Below are positions 24,313 through 34,992 of a stretch of 64,000 nucleotides of DNA, in pieces. The notes beneath the pieces were generated by a model that did no database searches, was not told where the DNA came from, and worked only from the letters and a program-made list of their open reading frames with translations. This DNA comes from Strongylocentrotus purpuratus. Lineage: Eukaryota > Echinodermata > Echinoidea > Camarodonta > Strongylocentrotidae. The number at the start of each line of letters is the position of its first letter. Position 1 is the stretch's first letter. Made by a program: the position numbers and the translations under genes. The DNA lies in assembly GCF_000002235.5 (NCBI RefSeq), contig NW_022145542.1, positions 1,144,501 to 1,208,500 on the forward strand, in the 5' to 3' direction.

Positions 24313-24489
24313 ATATATTTATATACAATGAAGATTTAAAAGAGAAAGAAAAAAAAAAAAAACACAGATATAAAATCATGAAACAATGCACAACGAGATA
24401 AGTGAACGTGAATATTTCTTATCGCAAACAAGAGATGTGGGTATATGCGCATGAATATACAATACAATTTATTAGTTACTACTTTAACG

Positions 24490-24930
24490 CTACAACGTAG
24501 AGGTTGGGAGAGGGATAACGTACTGGGATTTTACACTGACGTTTTCATACAGTTTAGAACCGTTTGAATAGGTATTATTTGAAACTGTATCCTGACTCTC
24601 GACACTTTCTAAAATAGTTGCTTCCAGATAAAAACTGAAAAATAACGTTGCGATCAAAAGTATAAAAACAACCACGCTCCAAAGGGAGCCTTGACTTCTA
24701 CGTGTTCTTCTAAACAGGGCATGCAAATCATTAACGTATGCTGCATCCGTCTTGGGTAATATATAGTCAAGAAAAAATGTAATTAGAAAATAAACGTCTT
24801 TTACCAAAGACAAGAAAAAGCGTAACAAGAGAGAGAGAGAGAGGTATACTATGTCAAATACACGACGCTTAGAAATGGATATTCTTAAATGAAAACCAGC
24901 GCTTGAATGAGGTAGAAAAAGGCATGTCAA
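24490..24930 (-). CDS. Putative Polinton membrane protein
   Basis: 146 residues with one or two hydrophobic segments near residues 28-58 and a clear transmembrane segment near residues 83-103 (LWSVVVFILLIATLFFSFYL), preceded by an Arg-rich patch and followed by an Asn/Ser-rich tail with possible glycosylation sites. The start is uncertain and part of the first hydrophobic segment overlies a GA microsatellite on the + strand, so the true protein may be shorter. No family recognised. It lies directly after the polymerase gene. Confidence 0.45.
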   Translation of the reverse strand: MTCLFLPHSSAGFHLRISISKRRVFDIVYLSLSLLLRFFLSLVKDVYFLITFFLDYILPKTDAAYVNDLHALFRRTRRSQGSLWSVVVFILLIATLFFSFYLEATILESVESQDTVSNNTYSNGSKLYENVSVKSQYVIPLPTSTL

Positions 24931-24936
24931 CTCTAT

Positions 24937-27900
24937 TTATACGGTAGGTATAGGAGGTATATCAACATGGCCGTACGGTAAAGTTTTGCCATCTTCAAGA
25001 CGGACCCTCTTCGTGAACACAACCCTGTAATTCTTAGACCTCTTCACCGTATGGATTGTCTTGGCTTTCACATCCCTGATTATTTTTGATTCGTGAATTG
25101 TACGCGTGGTCCCTTGTTCACTCTGAAGGAGTTCATTTAATGTGTCATGGTTAATGACCAAAGAGTTCATTGCATTCAGAGTGAAACCTCTTACTTTACA
25201 AACAGTTATCCCTTTGGAAGTCCTGTAGCTGTAATTCTTTGGACCACCGCATAGCCATGATTGTATAAAATCCTCGCCAGTGTCGTCGATCTCATCGGTT
25301 AGATCACCAAGAAAATTCCCGGTGACGGGGTCTAGATGGGCGTGTTCAGGGTCAGTCTTGAACACCACGCTGTCTGTGTCCATATATAAAACCCTATCGT
25401 CCAGCTTTTCCAACACGCTATACAATTTCAAGCGCGCTAACGCTGTTGTAAAGCTGGCCAATATAATGTTGGTATTGACATTATGGTCAACAAACCCCTC
25501 CGCTTGTGTGTAGTGTAGCTCTACCATATACTCATTGTGTACGATCAAGTCTTCTACGATTATCGATTGGTCCCTTAGATAGGAGAGAATTTCATCGGTG
25601 GTTTTAACATACACCGTTTTACGCAAATTTGGGCGCTCCGTAAATTTCCCCCACAGTACATTGACGATTGCTTTAGCAATAGCGCGCAAACCAGGATTTT
25701 TGCAAATTAGAAAAGGGTCAAGATTGATACCCTCGTGTTCGAAATAATCGTCGATGTACTTTTGTTTTGCTGCATCTGACTGCGCATGCACGGGGTAACC
25801 CGATGACTCCTGTTTAACTTTAATGAAGGAGTCAATGTAGGGAGAAAATAAACCCCCTTCTCTAGTAGACTTGTCGTACACGGTTGAGCTCTCAAAGTGC
25901 CAAACTTCCTGCATCCTAACGTTAGTGTAACCCTTCTCAACAGCCTTTTTGATTTCTTCACTAACCCAAACACCGTCTAACTCCCGTTCAACATCCTCGT
26001 GCTTACACGTTCCACTGTTCATTGTCTCGGCACAAGTACGGCAGAGGGGAAAGGTCAATTTCCCCTCTGACCTGAATGGCAATACAGGGTGGAATAAATT
26101 CTTGGGAGGGGTAATTTTGCATTTGATCAAGCCAAATATGTCCTCGAGAGGTGGGAAATTGGACAAAATGATACGAGGATGTCCAACGGGATATTTTGAA
26201 AATTTGTTTATGAAAGGATACAAACTTGTGAAGTCATAGTAACGTATCTTTTCATGGGGCCCAGCTTCGTAAAACAAACGGCAACCATCCGTCCTCCCCC
26301 CAAAAAGGAATCTCTAGGGTTCAAAGTTTGACGTAACCCGGCGCTAAAATGCTCGACATTCGGTAGCAAACCCCTAACTTTGTCACTCTTTTTTTTACGG
26401 TCCCAGTCGTGTTCCCAAATGACGTGGACCTTGTAACCCGCCTGTTTTAGGAGGCGGATTCGGTGCATCGTATTGTTGTACAACACACCCATCTTTTGGT
26501 TTAATTTATGATTGACGAGATCCGGCGCCCAGCATGTCTGACAACCATGAAAGTAACATCCTAGAAACTCCCATACATGTTTCTTCTCACCTAGGGTGGC
26601 ATAACCGTCCACAAATCTACCGTGTACCATGCCCTCTCCACCGTTGAAGGCGTGCTGAATAGCTAAACCCTTTTTGAGGGATTTATAATGCAGCCACGCG
26701 CCAGCTTTGGCCGATTGCTGTCTAGACCCTGTGTAGCCGTCTTGGGGTATTAAGGCTATTGTATCAGGCTTCAGATAGTTAGTCCTGAACAAAAGATTGC
26801 ACGCGCTAGGTAATGTAGGGGATTTAAGGAAAGGATCGATACCTCCTTTGTTCGTGGGTGTTGTGGTGATGGCCTTAAAGTGTTTACGGAATACTTTACA
26901 ACTTTGATGTAATATTTCAACATTGCTGATGCAGTATTCCTTTAACTCTGTTTTCATGTCGAAAACATAGTTTTCGCTACAAAGTTCACCATGCCACGAC
27001 AGAAATTCAATTTGAGCGCTTTTCATCATACTTTCGTACCCGTACCATCTTTTGTCAGGTAGGGGTCCGATATAATTTGCATTCGCTCTCGTGTTGAACA
27101 GATGTGGGAAATATCCTTTCTTCAATTCTGTCAACCCGAAAGTTTTAGGGATTTTGGCGAGTGCCATCTGAAAAAAGTTCAGAGAATCCTTGACAACTAC
27201 ACATGGGTCTGAAGTTCTAAGGCTTATGATTTTACCTCCGTTTAAAACAACCTGAGGTATGATACCTTCCGCAACCAGGTGGTCGAGCAGAAAATAAGAA
27301 TCATAGGCCTTACTGTTATGTGCTAACGCGATTGAATTGTTGTGCTTTTCGCTAAAAAGCCATGCGGCAAAGTTTGATAGGGTATTCTCCCCCTCAAACG
27401 TGATATGTCTCGCATCTGGAGGACCGCAGCGCTTACACACTGAATTGTCCTTGTCCATACACGATTCACATTCCCACGATGCATGCACAAAATTGGGTTC
27501 GTAAACACCCGTGTCCTGGGTACATTCAAAATCAAAGAAGGTGTACTTTGTACAATTTTCAGGTTTTGTTTTCTTTTCTTTCGCGGTTTGCGTACATTTC
27601 TTTTTTTGTTTTGGTACTCCTTCATTTTCCCGAGGAGTTTCTTGACCGTGGTGGTTGGTTTGTGGGAGATTTGTGGACGGTTTAACGGTTTTTGAGGTTT
27701 CATCGGCACTCTTAACCTCGTAGTAAGGGCTATTGGATGTTACCTTCATGAAGCACGCATGATCCCTGCCGTCGACAACCTCTTTACAGGTTCTACAAAA
27801 TATATTTGAACATTTATGATTAGCGGGATCACACCCTATTACATGGATGTCGAGCACTTTTTCGCATTTGTCACATTTGTATTTTCTTTGGCAGGCTGTG

Positions 27901-28900
27901 AGTTTTTTATGCAGTGTTACACTGTGTAGCTGAAAACAACGTTTCGTAAGAAATGTCATTCGACACTTTTTACACACTATGGTAGAGGGCTTACTCTCAC
28001 GAAACGTACCGCTATCACAATCTGTTGCATAACAATCTGGGCATTCACAACAACACTTATGCGTGAGGGGATCGTTGTACGTTTCGTGACAGTCCTCACA
28101 CAACTGAGAAGCACACAGAAAAGCAGAGGGATTGGTTATCATGTTATAATGGGACCCAGACAGGTACAGATAGATGGCTTTACCTTCCGGAGGTCCTGCA
28201 TATATCAATGCCTCCTTACATCTACCTCTGTATACCATAAGCCTGAACTCTGGAGCTAACACAGCTTGAAAAGCAGCGTACTGGCATGAGTCAACAATAC
28301 CCTCTTCAACATTCGCTCGAGCGTGAAGGTCGCGAGCCATTCTCATAAACTGTTTGGTTGGCGCGCGGTCTTGTTTATTTTTGGTCCATGTTCTATATCT
28401 TTTGTCATTTTTAGAGTGAAACATGGCAATCACGAGTGCTTTTGCGAAACAAAGATTATCATCGGAGGGTGGTATTGTGATGATTGATCGCTTTTTAAGC
28501 GCAGCCAATTGTTCGGGGAGTCCATCAAACTTACGCACGCGCCCACCCGCAGGATTCACGATATGATGTAGCCGTATCGTGAATCCTAGATCTAGAAAAA
28601 AATTTTGATTGCTATTTAAAACTTCTTCAATCCTATCCAAAATTGCGCTTATGTCGAAATGTTCCACAGTCGCCCAGGGAAAGGAGACGGGTACATTTAA
28701 CTGCGTAGAAACAAGAATGAGTCTCACATAGTCACGGGGTGAAGTGTCGCGCAACACGATATCCTTGATTTCTTCCAAAGATGTTCGGAGGTAATCGAGA
28801 ACTTTGGATATCGTGTTGGCGTTATGGAGTTGACTTTGGTGGTCATACCATACCTCTCTACTCCCAAACCGTTTAGAAATCCTTTGACCAATGAACTCCC
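24937..28900 (-). pseudogene. PolB: Polinton protein-primed DNA polymerase B, main part (fossil)
   Basis: Family B polymerase of the protein-primed type. Visible parts in order: a Cys/His-rich zinc-binding region, the 3'-5' exonuclease domain (Exo I TFFDFECTQD-type, Exo II LAHNSKAYDSYFLL), a KxY-type region, palm motif A (DFTSLYPFINKFSKYPVGHP), motif B (NVLWGKFTERPN) and motif C (VLYMDTDSVVF). It would replicate the element from terminal-protein primers. The gene is cut at 28900/28901 by a 7.6-kb DNA transposon, and its start lies on the other side (36525-37237). It also appears broken about once within this part. Confidence 0.95.
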
Positions 28901-28915
28901 CCCTTACAAAAAAAA

Positions 28916-29079
28916 ATCTCTATGGTACACCATACAAACACCATAGCAAATCTACCATAGATTACCATACAAACACCATAGCAAATCTACCATAGATCTA
29001 CCATTCATTTACCATAGAACTAATTAAAATAATTGGGACAAATTTATTCATTTATTCAAATTAGGCCACACCTACATAT
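28916..29079. repeat. Irregular ACCATAG-type repeats near the left end
   Basis: Words such as caccatagcaaatctaccatag recur, then a 50-base spacer leads into the regular array. Confidence 0.7.
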
Positions 29080-29836
29080 TCTACCATAGAGCCACCATTC
29101 ATATACCATAGAGCCACCATAGAGTCATCATTCATCTACCATAGAGCCATCATTCATCTACCATAGAGCCACCATTCATCTACCATAGAACCACCATTCA
29201 TCTACCACAGAGCCACCATTCATCTACCATAGAACCACCATTCATCTACCACAGAGCCACCATTCATCTACCACAGAGCCACCATTCATCTACCATAGAG
29301 CCACCATTCATCTACCATAAAGCCACCATTCATCTACCATAGAGCCACCATTCATTTACCATAGAGCCACCATTCATCTACCATAGAGCAACCATTCATC
29401 TACCATAGAGCCACCATTCATCTACCATAGAGTCACCACTCATCTACCATAGAGCCACCATTCATCTACCATAGAGTCACCACTCATCTACCATAGAGCC
29501 ACCATTCATCTACCATAGAGTCACCACTCATCTACCATAGAGCCACCATTCATCTACCATAGAGTCACCACTCATCTACCATAGAGCCACCATTCATCTA
29601 CCATAGAGCCACCATTCATCTACCATAGAGCCACCATTCATCTACCATAGAGCCACCATTCATCTACCATAGAGCCACCATTCATCTACCATAGAGTCAC
29701 CATTCATCTACCATAGAGCCACCATTTATCTACCATAGAGCCACCATTCATCTACCATAGAGCCACCATTCATCTACCATAGAGCCACCATTCATCTACC
29801 ATAGAGCCACCATTCATCTACCATTCACTACCATTC
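29080..29836. repeat. 22-bp minisatellite (ACCATAGAGCCACCATTCATCT)
   Basis: About 34 tandem copies. Between about 29425 and 29590 copies alternate between gagccaccatt and gagtcaccact forms, giving a 44-bp higher-order unit about four times. There are no spacers, so this is not a CRISPR array. Confidence 0.95.
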
Positions 29837-30168
29837 AAAATACGCAACAAAATGTTACGCTTAATTGTAGCATTTTAAAATGGTATATTCAGAATGGTAG
29901 TTTGGATCTTGATCTATGGTTAGCAGAATGGTGGCTGTAGTGCATTCTATAGTACACAGAATGGTGACTATAATATATTGAATTTTTGAGAAATCTAAAC
30001 TTAAATGTTAACTTACAATACACACATGATGCTTATTAAAAAAATGAATTGAATGAAAGTGGCAGGATGTATTTGGTTTATATCAAAAGTTGTATGCATG
30101 TACATATGCTAAAAACTAAAATAAAAGGCAAGTAAAAAATATATCACATAAACATGTACACTACAAAC

Positions 30169-30690
30169 TAAAATGAAAGGCAAGTTCGTAATTGCAACAC
30201 ATATTACTTGGACTTATTCTACTAAGATGTAATAAATACCCACATATATATCACCCCAGTTCCTCTAAATAAACGGCAAGTTAAAAAGAAACTAAAATGT
30301 CATATACAGTGTGTACTTAAACATGACTAAAATGAAAGGCAAGTTAAAAATATATAAACATGTACAATAAAAACTAAGGCACTGAGTTGCAGCACAGGAT
30401 TGTTCTAAAACATTGTATAAACATGTACAATAAAAACTCAAATGAAAGGCAAGTTCATAATTGCAACACATATTACTTGGACTTATTCTACTAGGGTGTA
30501 ATAAATACCCACATATATATCACCCTAGTTCCTCTAAATAACTAAAATGTCATATATAGTGTGTATGTAAACATGACTAAAATGAAAGGCAAGTTATAAA
30601 TATATAAACATGTACAATAAAAACTAAGGCACTGAGTTGCAGCACAGAAATGTTCTAAAACATTGTATAAACATGTACAATGAAGTTCAA
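30169..30690. repeat. Tandem duplication, 269-bp period
   Basis: A unit including tgcaacacatattacttgg, taaatacccacatatatatcac and actaaggcactgagttgcagc occurs twice; gcaacac starts at 30194 and 30463. The region before it (29837-30168) is AT-rich with aatggtgg words complementary to the array motif. Confidence 0.8.
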
Positions 30691-31029
30691 GTCAAAGAGG
30701 TTGTATGTGTGTTCGAAGAGGAGCAGAAAATACAAGCCTTGCTGCTCATTTTTGGAGTCTCTGAAGGCGATCAAGGTCCCTCTGGCTGAGAACACTGAAG
30801 ACCCAACCCTTTCTTTACTCAAACTGTTTACATGATTTTGATAGACCCTCTGTGTATCGATCGGTATCACTACCCTCACCCCATGATTCGATGTGTAACC
30901 TCGTCTATGCCATGTTCCATCGTAGGGCACTGCCACGTCCACATGATCATTTTCCCTGATGGTCAGATCATTGTCCATGGCCCTTTGACGTAGGCATGCT
31001 GCCACCTTCTTCTTCTGATCCTTACTGGT
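30655..31029 (-). pseudogene. Mutator-like transposase relic, third exon
   Basis: The reading frame opens after an acceptor TTTTTTTTTTGCAG at 31030-31033 with TSKDQKKKVAACLRQRA and contains VAVPYDGTWHRRGYTSNHGV, which resembles the DGTW...RG core of invertebrate Mutator-like transposase domain proteins. After the IDTQRV segment the sequence no longer resembles the family, so the catalytic remainder is absent and the 3' part is probably unrelated sequence. It joins exon two in phase 0. Confidence 0.6.
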
Positions 31030-31279
31030 CTGCAAAAAAAAAAGAGTTTGTAATAAATAACAAGTAAATTTCAAGTTCCCTCAGGCCCCTTACTTATTAG
31101 ACCCTATTACAAATATTTAGATTTGATTAATTTTCATCCCTTGATTTGACAAGAAGGGATATTGATGTACATGTATTATACTGTCTATCGACCATAACTA
31201 AGAAATAAAAATATGTTTGGATTAAATGTACGTACAGCTAAGATAATGTAATGAAGAAAACACAAGGCTGGTGACTAAC

Positions 31280-31569
31280 CTCTTGGGATAAGGAAGATAA
31301 AGTGGCTATGTGCCTGTTGTAGCTAGGGGCTTCGACTAGTGGGGCTGTTCCGAGGATGGTCAGCAAGTCGCACAAGCTATCCCGTGCCAAACCAACCTCC
31401 GTTGCTGCCAGAGTAGCTCTGCGGTTTATTTCTGCAGACTTTCCACGTCCTTCGCATTCATTTTCTGATGAAGAGAATGTCCTCTCCTTCTTGCAAATGA
31501 AGCAACCAAGGACCATGGCGCAGTTCAACCCATTCCTCTTTGACAAATTCTCCAGAGGAATGAGATGCC
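31280..31569 (-). pseudogene. Mutator-like transposase relic, second exon
   Basis: An acceptor (TTTTACAG, 31570-31577) precedes GHLIPLENLSKRN..., and a donor (GTTAGT, 31274-31279) follows LSSLSQE. The exon includes SAEINRRATLAATEVGLARD, like the region upstream of the DGTW core in the same family. Exon phases agree on both sides, which supports a spliced transposase gene. Confidence 0.6.
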
Positions 31570-31735
31570 CTGTAAAAGATATCCAAAACACTTTATGGAA
31601 CAGGGAAAATATTTTGAAAAGCACAATCCCCAAATAATAACAAAGTGCTAGTTATGACATACATGTAGTATATTACACAAATACACATTTTCACAGATTT
31701 CACGACAATTCCGATGCCCCCACTTCGATTCACCA

Positions 31736-33099
31736 TAGAGTAAAGGAGGTGTTTTTCGGCCACTTAAGACAAAATCCTATTTTTTGGACTCTTTACTTCC
31801 TATTTATTATCATTTCTTGTTCAAATCATGAAGCAAATACTATTATTATTTAAACAAAGAAAGAATTCCAGAAAAAAAATCATGAATTGCCATGACAACA
31901 TTCATTTCAATTTTCACTGTTTCGGAGGTAGTTTTCGGCCTAGCGAGGCAGTTTTCGGCCGCATGTACAAAGTCAACAGGAAGCAAGCAAGCGCGCCATG
32001 CGTTTCCCCACTGATCTATAGCACTAGCGGCCGGAGCAGGTATTCCAAGCCGGAGCTTCCCGTGCCCAAAACTACCTCTGCGGTGATCAGAAATTGGAAT
32101 CTGAATTAGACAGAGATATCGTGTGTGCGCTGCGGTATCCGGCTGCATTGATTAAATACATGCGATGAGATACTTTTGAGCTTGGGACTCACACAAAATC
32201 GGACTCTAAATCTGAAAAATACTTGAAATAAAGCTCATTTTATGGTAGACCGAATTTTCCGTCTCTTTCGTTCGTTAGCCTCTTATTGGGGTAGGGTCGG
32301 CCGGCTCTCTCTTTAGAGACGGAAACCGTCTATACACATTCCCTTGATAACGCCACGGCCATTTCAGGTCGTAGCTGAAAAAAAAACTGTGATAACGCCA
32401 TTACGAACGTGTAGATGGCGCACAGTTTTTCCTTCATAATCGTTTTGCCTTCGGCGTAGACTAGAAGGGATGAGATTGATTTAGACGACTCCGTGCGCAG
32501 CGAGAGTTTAACACGGCTTGCAAGATTTTAACATGGATGTCGATTTTGACCCATAATTTCCTTAAAAGGGACCATTAAACGGATTATTTCAGTCAAGTTG
32601 GTAAGTGGAACCGATGTAGTATAACCTTCTCCTAATTTTAAATAATCAATGCATGAGGTAAAATGACATTTTGGGGGATTTTGGGGGCAAAACGCTACGA
32701 CCTGAAATGGCCGTGGCGTTATCAAGGGAATGTGTATAGACTCTAGACGGTTTCCGTCTCTAAAGAGAGAGCCGGCCGACCCTACCCCAATAAGAGGCTA
32801 ACGAACGAAAGAGACGGAAAATTCGGTCTAATTTTATGGTACCCATATTCCTTACACGCGTAAGATATACTTAATTTTTCAGATTCGGGGAGCGGGACCG
32901 CCGATTACATCGTTAAAATGTGATATTTTAGGATATATTTTCCATTGCAAATGTGGTTCTTCAGTGACTCTGGCATGGTATGGTATGTGTGGGATATATG
33001 ATATGCTGTTATGCGATGGATATTTTAAAGGGATTTTACCATGCATCCAACGGATCGGCCGAAAACTGGTGATGGTCGATTACCCCCTCCTTTACTCTA
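31736..33099. mobile_element. TA-flanked MITE inside the transposase intron
   Basis: Inverted ends GAGTAAAGGAGG (31738) and its complement (ending 33097), with TA on each side (31736-31737, 33098-33099). Inside, ttttcggcc words recur. It is itself interrupted by the 585-bp element at 32246-32830. No coding sequence is recognised. Confidence 0.6.
32246..32830. mobile_element. Mutator-type MITE with long inverted arms
   Basis: Arms of about 130-137 bp (32246-32375 and 32694-32830) beginning TAGACCGAATTTTCCGTC are near-identical in inverted orientation. A perfect 9-bp duplication ATTTTATGG flanks it (32237-32245, 32831-32839). Long arms with a 9-bp duplication fit non-autonomous Mutator elements. 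The 318-bp centre has no recognised gene. Confidence 0.85.
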
Positions 33100-33209
33100 T
33101 TCTTAATCATTTGATTTGGCTTTTTGAGCCATTCACCCCTTGAGCATGCAATACAATCTCAAAGTAACAGTTTGCAAACTAAAAATATTGTTTGATAGTA
33201 AGTACATAC

Positions 33210-33467
33210 CTCCCAGACACACGTGAGCCTTATGCAAAGCAGCTGCAAGTTGTGGGCCACTAATGACGCGGATCTTCACATGTGGGACCAGGGCCAAAAA
33301 TAGGGCTGTCCAAACACTTATTCAGGGAAAGCTTCCTCGATCTCTGAATTAGCTGTTAGTTCTTCTGGCACCTCTCCAGCATTCATGTTACTCTTCTGTA
33401 ATATCTGGTATTGATCTCCTTTGAACACCTTCCTCTTCTTCACATATTTTGGAGTTTTGCGAAGCAT
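33210..33467 (-). pseudogene. Mutator-like transposase relic, first exon
   Basis: An ATG at 33467 opens a 49-codon basic frame (MLRKTPKYVKKRKVFKG...) ending at 33318. Downstream in another frame lies HVKIRVISGPQLAAALHKAH followed by VCLG and a donor (GTATGT at 33204-33209). The two parts are separated by a frame change, so the gene is inactive. The intron to exon two contains the nested MITEs. Confidence 0.5.
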
Positions 33468-34990
33468 TTTCAGTGATAAGAAATTGGAGACCAACGGCTA
33501 GAAGAGTTATTCAAATCTTGGGCACAAGGTGGCAGCAAACAGCCCTTGTTATCTACTTTCTGCTGATATACATTACTTGTTACAATTTGGTTTAGAATTT
33601 GTTATTTAATGATTTCTTTAATTGATTGAGACTCATTGAGTGCAAACAGAGGCAGTGGAGCGACTTCCAAAGTGGGGGGGGGGGGGGGGGGGGGGGGGCA
33701 CCAACAAAAAGGGCACTTTCTGGAGAAAATAAATAGGGCACCTACAAAGGGAAATCTCAAAGCGAAAATATATATTTTAAAAAAAAAAATTGTATATACC
33801 CCCTATATTGTGATTAGATTATCAGGGATGATTTCAATATTTTTTTTTATCTTTATAAATAAGATTTGTGAGGTCGCAGTGCGAAAAATTACATCAATTT
33901 TAAAGAAGAAAAACCCAATCTTGATGGGTTTATAACATTATCATAACAGAAGACTGAAAAGACCTTTGATAATTAGTACCATAATTATAACATCTAGAAA
34001 TGCGGGTGTGCTTTGGGTGATATTGCTCTTAGTAGCTGGAAATTAGGGGCACGTGATGAGAGGAAAAGGGGACACTTATCGAAAAGGGTGACACTTATTA
34101 GAAAAAAAAGGAGCACATGTTAAATTACAACGGGTAATTATCAGAAGGTGAAAATGGGGCATGTACGTATCATTGTTAAAGGGTAATTATCTGAGGTGAA
34201 AAGAAAAGGGGCACTTATGAGAATGAAAAGGGGGCACTAATAATAAGGGGAAATGTTCATTTGTTGTACGAAAAGGGGCACCGATCAGATTTTAATAGGG
34301 GCATTTAATACGAGGGGAAGGGGGATTTATGAGAAGGGGGAAGTGCAGGCTATTATTAAAAAGAAAAGAGGCACATGTCAAGATAAACGGGGCACTTATG
34401 AGAGATGAAAAGGGGGTAATTATGGGAAGGGGATGGGGCACTTAAAAGAAGGAAAAAGAGCATTTATTAGGAAGGGAAGGGGGCATTTATGATAAAGGGA
34501 AGGGGCTCTCTTTTAAATGGGGCAAAATAAAAGGGGCAGTTATTGAAGATGAAAAGAGCACTTATCAGGAGGAAAAGGGACACTTGTCAAAATAAAACGA
34601 GTACCTCTCAGAATTTAATAGGGTCATTTACTAGAGATGGAACGGGACTATGAGAATGAAGAGGGACTTAAGAATGAAAAGTAACTGTTTTCATAGATGA
34701 AAAGGGGGCATTTATGATAAAGGGAAGGGGCTCTCTTTTAAATGGGGGCACTTGTTAGAAAGGAAAGGGGGCACATGTGAAAATATAAGGTGCGCTTATC
34801 CGAGTTAAACAAGGGGTAGTTATTAAAAGGGGAAAGGCCCCTCTCAGATTTGAATAGGGAAATTATCAGAGGTGAATGGGGCACTTATCAAAAGTGAAAA
34901 CCGGAACTTATCGAAGGAAAAGGGGCACTTTAAAAAAAATAATAGGGGCACTTTTTAAAGTAAAGGGGCCCTTTTTATGTAAAAAAGTGC
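33468..34990. repeat. G-run and degenerate GGGGCACTTAT repeats
   Basis: A run of 25 G (33674-33698) is followed by AT-rich sequence, then from about 34020 to 34990 by many diverged copies of an aaaaggggcacttatnagaa unit, strongly G/A-biased on the + strand. It is non-coding. Confidence 0.8.
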
Positions 34991-34992
34991 CA

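Noticed and set aside
24490-24930. Envelope or fusion protein in the Polinton
   Set aside because: There is a transmembrane segment, but no fusion-peptide, heptad or cysteine pattern to support an envelope call.
29080-29836. CRISPR-like regular repeat
   Set aside because: The 22-bp units abut without unique spacers, and the context is a eukaryotic transposon; it is a minisatellite.
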